Assembly (NCBI GenBank): GCA_006384855.1
Contig: VCJN01003329.1
Location: 1 to 64,000, forward strand
From: Tetraselmis striata
Taxonomy: Eukaryota > Chlorophyta > Chlorodendrophyceae > Chlorodendrales > Chlorodendraceae
Reading direction: 5' to 3'
Length of the DNA stretch: 64,000 bases
The position numbers and the translations under genes were made by a program. The notes below the pieces were generated by a model. The model was given only the letters and a program-made list of their open reading frames with translations, was not told the origin of the DNA and made no database searches. Every line of letters begins with the position of its first letter. The first letter of the stretch is position 1. Positions 44,885 to 54,508 of this stretch are shown one piece after another.

Positions 44885-45092
44885 ATCCCGTGTCCGCTCG
44901 GTTGAGCGGTCGTCTCGCAAGCGAGAGGTCCGGGTATCGAATCCAAGCCGATGCAATGCATTCGCCTTTGGGGTTCGAATGAGGCGATGGTCTGCGGGCT
45001 ATGCCAGACCTACGACTGCAGTTGGCGCAAGAGGTCCAGTGTTGGGGCGGCTTCGGCCGACGTCCCGGGGCGGGCTTTACTTTTTAGTACTG
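44885..45092 (+). mobile_element. tRNA-derived SINE
   Basis: The head resembles a tRNA: GTCCGCTCGGTTGAGCGG carries an A-box-like D arm, CTCGCAAGCGAG an anticodon arm (CGC, alanine-like), and GGTATCGAATCC a B box with one extra base. The body from about 44968 matches the SINE at 30008-30227 (GACCTACGACTGCAGTTGGC, CGGCTTCGGCCGA) and ends in a T-rich CTTTACTTTTTAG tail. A short TAGTAC flanks both ends, which is too brief to be firm. The head would serve as an internal RNA polymerase III promoter. The imperfect T arm and missing acceptor-stem pairing argue against a working tRNA gene. Confidence 0.7.
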
Positions 45093-45196
45093 GAAATGCA
45101 TGAGCTAGGTGCCGTACCTCGTGTACTGCTGCAATAGAATTGTGAGTGTGTTATTTTGGGTGACGACACATCTCGCTCAAAACAAAGGGCCCCGGA

Positions 45197-45217
45197 GGGG
45201 GGGGGGGGGGGGGGGGG
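45197..45217. repeat. Poly-G tract, 21 bp
   Basis: Twenty-one G after GGGCCCCGGA, just upstream of an unrecognised ORF. Confidence 0.9.
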
Positions 45218-45489
45218 ATTTGGTAGTTGGCCCTGCCTGGCCCAAAGTTTTGATGCTAGTACTTTCCGCTTTGCTTACCGGCTCCAATGGACCGCACCGT
45301 GCGGACCGCACAACCCTAGCCAGCACTGCCACCGCCGTCGCCTCTGGCACGGCTAGGCCGGCATGCTGCTCTCGGCCCGAGCGCAAATACCTATCGGCAA
45401 CCACGCCTACCTCACGCACGTCGCCAACCCTCGGCTTGGGTAGCTGGCACCATTTCGGTATCCACCAGGCACACCGTGAAGGTGGAGGT

Positions 45490-45834
45490 GATGAAGTGGG
45501 ACGCGCTCCGGACGGCAGGGTGCTTTCCGTTAGGTCCGTGCTCTATCCCCTAGAGCAGGATTGGCTAGCCCGTACCGTGCGCAGCATGCTAGAGTGTGTA
45601 GTGAACGACCTGGACCCTAGCGTATATCATTTATTTGAGCTCGTTGAACGCGGTACACTGGTCGTCGTGGAGCATGGGCTGTTCAGCTCGCCATCCTCGG
45701 ACAATAGGAGGCGGCGTGTGACTGGCGAGTCCGGTGGCAGCCGCATGCTCCAAGACAACATGTGGGATGCGATGGAAGAGGTGCCGCCTCGGCACTTCAA
45801 GTTTGCATGGTGGGCACACGCACGCCATATATAA
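45490..45834 (+). CDS. Unrecognised coding-like ORF (3' part)
   Basis: The plus frame that ends at 45834 looks coding in its last 115 codons: DGRVLSVRSVLYPLEQDWLA, SMLECVVNDLDPSVYHLFEL, VERGTLVVVEHGLFSSPSSD, ending EEVPPRHFKFAWWAHARHI. The frame remains open upstream to about 45109, but that part crosses the poly-G tract and is low complexity. No family was recognised. It may be a terminal exon or a transposon fragment. Confidence 0.3.
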   Translation, partial: DEVGRAPDGRVLSVRSVLYPLEQDWLARTVRSMLECVVNDLDPSVYHLFELVERGTLVVVEHGLFSSPSSDNRRRRVTGESGGSRMLQDNMWDAMEEVPPRHFKFAWWAHARHI

Positions 45835-46039
45835 GGGAGAGGGGCAGCCATAGAACACTACTACTTTATAATCGCGTGCTTTGTGCCCTGAATGCTGCCC
45901 TCGTGATGCCCTTAATTGCACACATGCGTGTGTGGCAGCTGCCCCCTACACAATACATGGATAATTGCAAAACTTTCCCATGGACACTGATACTGATAGT
46001 ACTTTACACAGTACATCAGCCAGCTATAAAACTTCTGCC

Positions 46040-46065
46040 GGGGGGGGGGGGGGGGGGGGGGGGGG
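46040..46065. repeat. Poly-G tract, 26 bp
   Basis: Twenty-six G after TTCTGCC, in the intergenic stretch before the giant gene. Confidence 0.9.
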
Positions 46066-47520
46066 TACCTTAAACACGCTTACAATTCTTACGGGCCTAA
46101 CAACGCTCCGCGTATCGATTATGACACGATGGTATATTAAAATCCGTCGCTGCTATGCTTACGACTATGCGCTTGGATAAGTACCACGCACTATGGAGCA
46201 AATACAAAGCAATATCAATGGTCATCACGTCATCATTTTAGCTTCATATTTTTTATTTTTGGTGCTTGAAAAAGTCCCATTAAATTTGTGTGGGTGGGTG
46301 GGTGGGGGTGTGGGTGTGGGTGTGGTGGGGGAGGGGGGGGGGGGGGGGTCGCAAAATATGAGTCGGAACATTAGACAATACATAACGCAGTCTTCACCCC
46401 GAGTTGTAGGCATGTGCTTGGGCTTGTGGGCAGGCGCTACAAAATAGCTAGCCCACGAAGCGCGATGCGCGTCCCGCCTGGGCCCCTACTGCCCAAAGCC
46501 TTCGCGTCATTGCCTATCACCTTATGCTGTCGGACTATCGTCAATAGCTTGTCGAAATGATGCACGGGGGCGGAGGAGCAGGGGCACATAAAAGGAAATG
46601 TGACAGCCTTAGAATGTAGTGAATGTAAATGTGGTGTCGTCGCCGCAGCAGTGCATGTTGTGAAGACGCGCGGTTCAAGTTTGGCTGGGCAATGTGTGTG
46701 ATGTGCGGGCGAGGCGGAGGGTGCCCCAATTCTGATGATTGCCCGGTGCGGCATTGAGCAGCGGCAGCAGGGCGCCGAGGCAATATACAGGTAGCTGCGC
46801 TAAAATATATGATATCATGATTCGAACTTAGTTAGGGCTTTACGTAGATGAGACGCGCGCACGGCCTCGTAGCAGAGGGCGTGCCAAAAATCTGCAAACG
46901 ACGAATGTATGGCGTCCGGAAATCAGACATTTCTAATATGGGCATGTGACCTGCAATGCATTTATCAAACAACAGCACAATCCCTAATTGCATTATTAAA
47001 ACCGCCCAATGCTGGAAATAATACCACGAGCGGGTGGAGTGGTTCGTCGCTTATTTGTGCCTCTATATATTATTATTTGCGAGAGTGCGTTGTATTATAT
47101 ATCATCGAACAACGACGTACTTCGTCCGAAGCAGTTCCGACTACAGTATTCGTCGTCGTCTGCCGCGGCGATGACGAGATGTTTTAGTACTGCTTACCAG
47201 TGAATCGTTATCAGTTACATAACATACCCCGTAGTTTGTATCGTCTACGCCAATATTCTGTCATTACATAATGATGTGAAGAAATGAATATGCGGATTGT
47301 CTCTGTTTATAGACTGATATGTTTTGCAAGCACTTTATATCAGAAGCAGGGCACACTCTTGAGTGGCAGCGCGAAATTTACTGCTGCTGTTGAAAGCAAG
47401 AAACTGTTTGTCAAATAACATAATCATGCTATATACTGCTCGTCGCTCTCCAGGGCGTACTGTGCTGTTGTGCTGCACTGCAATTGTGGTGCCCTTCAAC
47501 GACCAACACCTCCGTATAAA

Positions 47521-47568
47521 TCTCTCTCTCTCTCTCTCTCTTTGTAAACACACACACACACACACACA
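47521..47568. repeat. (TC)n-(CA)n compound microsatellite
   Basis: About ten TC units, a short TTTGTAAA spacer, then about ten CA units. Confidence 0.95.
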
Positions 47569-48928
47569 ATATATCGCGCGCGCTGTCTACGGCTCTGCTA
47601 CTACTGCTGGCGGATGCTGATTTTCTATTCGCCCCTGGGGCATGACTTGCAAAAGTGACACCCGGATATGCTGATGTGTATGTCTAACCACAGTGCCTAT
47701 ATTAATCAGTTCGAGCGCCATATTATCTTATTATACAGTGCAGCATGCTACATCAATCAGTTTGGATATGGTTTTAGCATACGCGACAACATCCAACATG
47801 ATGCTGCTACTGATGGGGATAATATCTGAATTTCTTGTGATGGGCAGTCCATCTACTTTGAAATATAAACACGCAACGAAATCAAGGTAATATAGCATCG
47901 CTACAGGAATAAGGCCGCCATCTATACTGTTTTAAACAGTAAGAGCACGCCACTGCTGGGAATCAATTTTGTTTTAATTCGCATTAGTGATCGTCTTCTT
48001 TACATTATGTGCTTTCATATATTCATATGTTTGATTATTTCAAGTATGTATGAGATGTACGAAATCACATCTAACATGGCACACACAAACCATGTAAGCG
48101 TATCGACAGATTTTTTTGGAATGCAAATACGATGGCGCATGTGGTCTGTAAGTATTCATATCTATTGGGCAATTCCCATAGATACATGTTACAATACAAA
48201 AAAAAATAGTTATGACTATACTGCCGCGCAGTTGCTGCATGAGACTTGTAAGTACTTCAACTTACAGAGAATAATATATTATCCACATATATATATCTAT
48301 GCATTTCCCAAAAACAGGTTGATACGCTGGCGGTAGCCGCGGCAACCACTGCTTCATTTGACGATTATACTGCACGACGATCCCCGCTACGTACCGCCCG
48401 CGGGCCTGTCAATATAATCTGCAGCTCGCTCTCTGGTGGTACGTTAACGTGACTGTAAACATATAAGTTCGCCAACCTAGTGTGACTGGTACCTGGGGGC
48501 TGCCACAATATTAATCCATCATTGCCCATAGGAGCAGTAGTAATCAGTGCTGCGCAGGCAGGCATACTACTGATGCCGGAGCCACGCAAAGAGCAGAGAC
48601 ACCCCCGAATCCTCCATGTGATGAAGACAGCGCAGCCCTACCATCATGATGCTATGCCTGCATGCCATATTAATATCCTACCATTTAATGTTTGGGTTAG
48701 CGAGTCAAAAAATTCTGAATTGTTTTGCAGCAGCTAGTCGGAAGATCCGTGTTATATTGGTGGTGTATATTCTAATATATTCCCAGATAATGATATATTT
48801 TTCACTCATCGCAGGGGGGTCAACAAAAAAATTATACACCGCAAACCCAGAGCATGGCTTCTGTGCATAGCCCAGCAATAACTGAATATAAGCTCCGTGA
48901 GCAACTGATTGGCACCAGCTCATATGGC

Positions 48929-48932
<4 letters not shown>

Positions 48933-48976
<44 letters not shown>
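48933..48976. repeat. (TG)22 microsatellite
   Basis: Uninterrupted TG dinucleotides over 44 bp. Confidence 0.95.
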
Positions 48977-48977
<1 letters not shown>

Positions 48978-49429
48978 AACAGCGTACAGGGCAATAGGGC
49001 ATTTCCAGGTTGATGCACGACAGCTTCTGTAAAGATGTGGATATGTAGATGTATTGGAGGCCACTGGCTGCGCCCTGCGCCCCACCACTGCCCAGCCGCA
49101 TCGATTGACGCCACCGCTGCCATCTACGGCCCTGATAGCCCTATCATGGCAGCCCTGCGAAGCCCCAGGGTGGACAATTGAGTGCGGATGTGCGCAGGGG
49201 CGCCCCGGCACTGATCATTTGAGCAACATATAAAATTAAAAATCTGCGGCGCTTGCGGTTTCACTGATTCGCGCCGAACTCTGCCTGGTCATTCGCTTCA
49301 CTGACGGTGTGACTGCCTGCCTCCCCTTTTTGGCAGTGCTGACACGAGACGAGGCTAGGAGCTTGCAGGGCGGGGGATTGATTGGGTATACTATGTGTCT
49401 ACGGAAGCGGCCCCGACGCTCCATTCCGG

Positions 49430-52400
49430 CTACTGCGTCTGGTGGAACTGGCCGCCGGCGTAGGGCACAACCTGGCCGCCGGAGTACGGCAGCGCGGCGG
49501 GCAGGCGGAGGCCGCCGCTGCCGCCGCTCCCGCCGCTGCCGGCGTCGCGCCCCTTGAGCGGCTCCCTGTACAGGCTGTTGTTGTAGATGGAGGCCTCCAC
49601 GATGTCGTCCGCGTCGTCGGCCGAGCCGCAGCGGCCGGCGCACCAGCGCAGGATGCGCCGCCAAAAGACGGCCCACAGCACGAGCACGGCGCCGCCGAGC
49701 GCGATGCCGACGATGGAGCCGACGCTGACGCGCGGCTCGTTGTCCTTGCCGATGATCTCGCCCACCTCGAGCAGCCCGCCGAGCGCCTCCCTGTCGTGCA
49801 CCCACAGGTTGGCCACCACGCGCGCCTCGAGCGCCACCTGCAGCTCGTCGTTGCGCATGCCGGCCGGCGCGGCGGGGTCGTCCAGGATGGCGATCAGAAA
49901 CACGGTCGACCCCGGCTGCACGTCCCGCACCACCAGGCGCGGCGTGCCGACCGGCAGCCCCAGGTTCTCCGCCACCGCGGCGAGCACGATGCCGTTGTAG
50001 CGCGCCGGGTCGCCGACGTACACCTCGTAGTCGAGCGCAAACACAAAGCGGATCACCCGCGGGTCCTTGATGCAGCTGCCGTCCAGCTCGTTGGCCTCCG
50101 GGTTGAAGTTGTCGGCGGTGGGGTTTGTGCAGCCGGGGACGACGCAGCTGCCGTCGTCCTCGGTGGCGGCGGCGTCGTAGTTGGTGGCGGCCGGCTTGGT
50201 GCAGCCGGGGGAGGAGTAGGTGAAGGCCGGCGACGCGGTGGCGTTGCTCGCCACGCCGTTCACCGTCACCAGCACGCCCACGTCCTTGCCCGACACGCCC
50301 AGCGGCACCTCGCACGTCAGCCGCGCGTGCAGCTCCTCCAGCGCCACGGCCGCGCACGGGACGCCGCCGACCGCGACGTCGATGGTGCGCGTGTCGATGC
50401 CGAAGTTGGCGCCCGACAGCGTCAAGCGCGCGCCGCCCTTGGCGAGCGCCGGCTCGAGGGCGTCGACGCGCGGCGCGGCGTATGAAAACGCGCCGAAGGT
50501 GAACTGGCTGTCCTGCCCGTCGACGGTCACAAAGGCGTCGTAGCCGCCGCCGCTGCCGGGCGGCATGACGCACGTGAAGGCGGTGCCGTCTACCGTGACG
50601 TTGACATTGGTGCAGATGTCCGAGCCCAGCAGCACCGTCTGCACCGACAGCCGGTTGTCGGCGGCGGCGCCGAAGCCCGAGCCGGTGATGGTGACGGTGC
50701 CGCCGGCGGTGGGCGCGGGGCTGACCGCGGCGATGACGGGCGGAAAGTAGCTGAAGAACAGCTCGCTCTCGGGGTCGTTGCCGCTGGTCTGGATGTTGCG
50801 CGGCGGCACCGCCACGCCCGTCGGCGCCGGCAGCTTGACGACGAACGAGCGCTGCCGGCCCGCGCCAAACGGCACCGGCATCAGGATCTGGCTGTGCGGC
50901 GTGGTGAGCGTCACGTTGCCGGGCGGCGCCGCAAAGAGGAAGCGCCCCCGCGCGTCGTAGACCTCCACCGCGATCAGGCTCGCGTCGGTGCCCAGGTTCT
51001 CGCCGCCCAGGGTCACAAACATGCCGGGCTCGAGCGTGGAGGGGTTGATGCTGAGCAGGCGCGGCGGCTGGTAGCTGTACAGCCGCACGAGGCCGCTCTG
51101 CTGCCCGCCGACCATCATCCACACGTTGAGGTTGCCGCCTTCGCCCGGGCCGAGGTCGCACTCGAGCGCCACGTTGGCCTGCGTCACGTTGTGGTTCTCG
51201 CACACGATCTGCTGCGGCTCGTCCGGGTGCCAGCTCTCGACCAGCACGCGGCTCACGCCCGCGCTGCCGACGGGGCCAAAGCCCTTGCCAAACACGGTGA
51301 TGCGGCCGCCCGCGGTGGGCGCCGACGTGGTCGACAGGATGTCGGGGCGCGCGTAGCTGAACATCATCTGCGCAAACAGCCCCGGCGCCTCCAGCAGCTC
51401 GTCAACGTCGACCGGCGCCGCGCAGTTCACCAGGTTGTCCTGGTTGCCGACGGCCACCACGACGAGGCGGTTGCGCGCATAGCCGACGGGGATGCCGCCG
51501 CGCAGGGTGTACACCCCATTGGCGTTGGGCTGCTCCGGGACGTCGGGGTGGTACTCCAGGTCGAGCAGGTCCCACAGGTCGTACGCGCCGGCGCGCAGGT
51601 CGTCGTCGCTCGTCTCGGGCGACAGCAGCCCGACGCGAATCGAGGTGAGGTTGCCGCCGAAATTGTTGCCGTAGATGGTGATCTTCTGGCCGGTCGGGCC
51701 CGGCGCGCAGCGGCCGTCGGCGCACGCCGTGGGCGGCGGGCTGAAGGTCACGCTCGTCACCAGCGGGCAGCGGTACCGAAACTTGCCGCGCCCGCTGTTG
51801 AGCGAGTCGGACGCCGCGTCCGCGTTGATCTTGAGCCGCACGTCGATGTCGCCACCAAAGCCGGGCGGCGCCTGGCACTGAATCTGCGTGTCCCTCGCCG
51901 TCACGCGAGCGTCAGCGCACGCCGCGTCGCCCAGCATCACGCTCGCGACCGGCGTGCCGAGCGGCCCGAAGTTGACGCCGGCGATGGTGGCAATGCCGCC
52001 CTGCGTCGGTACCGGGGTCACGCTGACTATGGCGGGCGTGGTGTACGAGAACCAGCCGTTCACGTGGTTGGGCTCGTTGCGCTGGCCGCCGACGGTGACG
52101 TAGAGCGGCAGGTTGATGCCCGCGCCGCTGGGCGCCGTCACCGTCAGCTCGTACTGGTCGTCAAAGGTCTGCAGGTCCCACATGCGGAGCGTGGTGCGGT
52201 CCGCCTCGTAGGTGTCGACAAACACGCGGATCTGCTGAATGTAGGCGGGGCTGCCGAAGTTGCGGCCGGTGATGGTGATGGTGGTGGGCCCCACCTCGGC
52301 CTGCACCGACGGGCTCACGCTGACCACCTCCGGCGCTGCGTACGCCACCTTGCCCAGCCCGCTGCCCAGGCTGCCGAGGCCCGCCACCGTGACGCGCGCA

Positions 52401-54508
52401 TTGTAGTTGCCGCCGATGCCCTCCGACACCTGGCACACAATGGTGGTGTGCTCCGCCGTGACCGCGCAGTCGGTGACGACCTTGTCGGTGCGCACTGTCT
52501 CGGGCTGGCCAAACACCACCTCCACCTGCTCCCGCCACACCTGCACCACCGGCGTCTGCTCCCCGCCGATGGTGACGGGGCCGAAGTTCCGGCCGTAGAT
52601 GGTGAGGTCGCCGCCGACGGTGGTGGGCGGCACGACCGCCGTGATGTTGGGGTGCGCGTACTGAAACAGCCCAAAGCCGGTGTTCCTGGACGAAGAGCCG
52701 CGCAGCGCGACGACGAGGTCGTAGCCCTTGCCGACGCCGGGCGGCGCGACGCACGTGAGCGAGTTCTGGTCGACCACGACCGCGTCGGTGCACAGGTCGT
52801 CGCCGATAGCTATGGCGTCGATGTAAGGCTTATAGCACTCGCCGCCGGGGCCGAAACCCTGCCCGAAAATGGTGACGACGCCGCCCTGCGTGGGCGCGAA
52901 GGAGGCGCTGGTGATGATGGGATCAGGGTAGGAGAAGGTGCTGGCGGTCGAGGCGTTGCTGCGCAGGCCGGCGACCTCCACGATGATGTCGAGCTCGTGG
53001 CCCGCGCTCTCGGGCACCACGCACACTACCTGCGAGTGCGGCGTGCTCAGCCGCGACTGCGTGCACACAACGCCGAGGCAGCCTTCGCTGTCGCCGGGGC
53101 CCACGACCGACACGTTGATGTACTTGCTGTCGAGCCCGAAGTTGTCGCCCTTCACGAAGATGGTCGTGCCCGGGCCCGCGACGCGCGGCGACACGCGCTC
53201 CACGCTCGGGTTGCGGTACTGCCACTTCCCTGCGCCGCTGCCGTCGTCGCGCTGCCCCAGGATGGACATCTCAATGTCCCAGCCGCCGCCGATACCAGGG
53301 CCGACAGTGCATTGCACGCCCGTGTCGTCCACCACCACCACCGGATCCAGGCACTCCTGCGTCTCGCCCGTGATGGGGTCGGTAAGGTAGATGTAGTCGA
53401 TGTGATCCGCCATGCCTAGCGGGCCGAGGTTGTTGCCGCTGATGACGGTCGTCCCGCCGGTCGTGTTGGCGGGCGTCCCGGGCCGGCTCGCCGGCACGTC
53501 AAACGTGGGACCCAGGTACGTGAAATTATTGGCGTGCTCCATGAAGTCGTACGTCGCCTCGCGGTCCACCACGTACATCTGCACCGTCAGGTTGCCGCCC
53601 GCGCCCGGGGGCACCTCCACGCCCACCGACGTCTGCGTGAACGCAAAGTAGCGCGTCACCTCGCGCCCGTCGATCGTCACGTTGAGCTGGCTGCGCGTGA
53701 TGCCGAAGAAGCGGCCGCGGAGCGTGAGCCGGTCGCCGCTGCGGCCAGACAGCGGCTCAAAGCTGTACAGCTCGGTATTGTTGAAGGAGAAAACGTCGGG
53801 CGTGCTGCCGGTGAGGCCGTCGATGGTGACATTGACGGTCATGAGGCCGTCGCAGCAGAGGTCCTCATAGACCCAGATGCCGCCGTTGGCGATGGTGAGC
53901 GCCTCGGGCAGCACGCAGCTGATCTGTGTCCCGTACTCCTGCACGTAGGGGTAGAAGCAGGTGGTGCTGCCGACGGTGACGCCCGGGGTGAGCGTGCCCT
54001 TCGGGAACAGAGCGTCGCCCACGGGGCCGAAGTTCTCGCCGTAGATGGTGACGTTGCCGACCCCCGAGGGCGGGATGCTGGTGACGGAGATGATCTTGGG
54101 GTAGGCGTAGGTGTAGGTGCCGCCGTCGCTCGTCACGCCGTCCACGGTGACGAGCAGCTCGTGGTTACCGCCCGTGTCGAGCGGCGTGACGCACGAGATG
54201 GCCGTATGCGGCGTCACAATTGCCACGCCAGTGCAGGGCAGGCCCGAGATGCTAACGTCGATGAGCGCGGTGAACGGGCCAAAGTTGCCGCCGCGCAGCG
54301 TGACGAGCGTGCCGGGCGACGGGTTGAGCGGCTCCACCGTGGACACAAACGGCTTGGCGTACGCGTAGACCTCGGTGCCGATGCCCACGACGCCGCCGAC
54401 CTTGATGCTCACATCGTAGCCCTTGCCAGTGCCCGGCTGCACGTTGCAGGTGAGGGTGGTGGTGCTGGTGACGGTGGGGCTGGTGCACAGCTTGTCGGCG
54501 ATGCTGAC
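49430..54508 (-). CDS. Exon 5 of the giant TIG protein: TIG repeats, cysteine motifs, membrane anchor
   Basis: This 5,079-bp exon encodes 1,692 codons plus TAG. About fourteen TIG units are followed by two GCT.P.A.N(Y/F)....DGSC motifs (near 50080-50210). A segment with [20 protein letters not shown] and [18 protein letters not shown] has a SEA-like flavour, which is inference. The transmembrane helix lies near 49660-49725, and the tail includes [11 protein letters not shown] and ends FHQTQ. The cytoplasmic tail has Tyr residues that could be signalling or sorting sites, but no clear motif. Confidence 0.85.
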   Translation of the reverse strand, partial: VSIADKLCTSPTVTSTTTLTCNVQPGTGKGYDVSIKVGGVVGIGTEVYAYAKPFVSTVEPLNPSPGTLVTLRGGNFGPFTALIDVSISGLPCTGVAIVTPHTAISCVTPLDTGGNHELLVTVDGVTSDGGTYTYAYPKIISVTSIPPSGVGNVTIYGENFGPVGDALFPKGTLTPGVTVGSTTCFYPYVQEYGTQISCVLPEALTIANGGIWVYEDLCCDGLMTVNVTIDGLTGSTPDVFSFNNTELYSFEPLSGRSGDRLTLRGRFFGITRSQLNVTIDGREVTRYFAFTQTSVGVEVPPGAGGNLTVQMYVVDREATYDFMEHANNFTYLGPTFDVPASRPGTPANTTGGTTVISGNNLGPLGMADHIDYIYLTDPITGETQECLDPVVVVDDTGVQCTVGPGIGGGWDIEMSILGQRDDGSGAGKWQYRNPSVERVSPRVAGPGTTIFVKGDNFGLDSKYINVSVVGPGDSEGCLGVVCTQSRLSTPHSQVVCVVPESAGHELDIIVEVAGLRSNASTASTFSYPDPIITSASFAPTQGGVVTIFGQGFGPGGECYKPYIDAIAIGDDLCTDAVVVDQNSLTCVAPPGVGKGYDLVVALRGSSSRNTGFGLFQYAHPNITAVVPPTTVGGDLTIYGRNFGPVTIGGEQTPVVQVWREQVEVVFGQPETVRTDKVVTDCAVTAEHTTIVCQVSEGIGGNYNARVTVAGLGSLGSGLGKVAYAAPEVVSVSPSVQAEVGPTTITITGRNFGSPAYIQQIRVFVDTYEADRTTLRMWDLQTFDDQYELTVTAPSGAGINLPLYVTVGGQRNEPNHVNGWFSYTTPAIVSVTPVPTQGGIATIAGVNFGPLGTPVASVMLGDAACADARVTARDTQIQCQAPPGFGGDIDVRLKINADAASDSLNSGRGKFRYRCPLVTSVTFSPPPTACADGRCAPGPTGQKITIYGNNFGGNLTSIRVGLLSPETSDDDLRAGAYDLWDLLDLEYHPDVPEQPNANGVYTLRGGIPVGYARNRLVVVAVGNQDNLVNCAAPVDVDELLEAPGLFAQMMFSYARPDILSTTSAPTAGGRITVFGKGFGPVGSAGVSRVLVESWHPDEPQQIVCENHNVTQANVALECDLGPGEGGNLNVWMMVGGQQSGLVRLYSYQPPRLLSINPSTLEPGMFVTLGGENLGTDASLIAVEVYDARGRFLFAAPPGNVTLTTPHSQILMPVPFGAGRQRSFVVKLPAPTGVAVPPRNIQTSGNDPESELFFSYFPPVIAAVSPAPTAGGTVTITGSGFGAAADNRLSVQTVLLGSDICTNVNVTVDGTAFTCVMPPGSGGGYDAFVTVDGQDSQFTFGAFSYAAPRVDALEPALAKGGARLTLSGANFGIDTRTIDVAVGGVPCAAVALEELHARLTCEVPLGVSGKDVGVLVTVNGVASNATASPAFTYSSPGCTKPAATNYDAAATEDDGSCVVPGCTNPTADNFNPEANELDGSCIKDPRVIRFVFALDYEVYVGDPARYNGIVLAAVAENLGLPVGTPRLVVRDVQPGSTVFLIAILDDPAAPAGMRNDELQVALEARVVANLWVHDREALGGLLEVGEIIGKDNEPRVSVGSIVGIALGGAVLVLWAVFWRRILRWCAGRCGSADDADDIVEASIYNNSLYREPLKGRDAGSGGSGGSGGLRLPAALPYSGGQVVPYAGGQFHQTQ

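Larger units (their letters stand above)
45835..49429. other. 3.6-kb intergenic stretch with microsatellites
   Basis: Poly-G tracts are at 46040-46065 and 46333-46348, the second inside a (TGGG/TGTGGG) stretch. Adjacent (TC)n at 47521-47541 and (CA)n at 47549-47568, and (TG)22 at 48933-48976. From about 46800 to 48900 the sequence is markedly AT-richer than the rest. No coding sequence was recognised. The last few hundred bases should contain the 3' UTR of the giant gene, but no AATAAA or TGTAA-type signal was seen close to its stop on the minus strand. Confidence 0.5.

Noticed and set aside
44885-44960. Functional tRNA-Ala gene
   Set aside because: The T arm has an extra base, the acceptor stem does not pair convincingly, and a shared SINE body follows.
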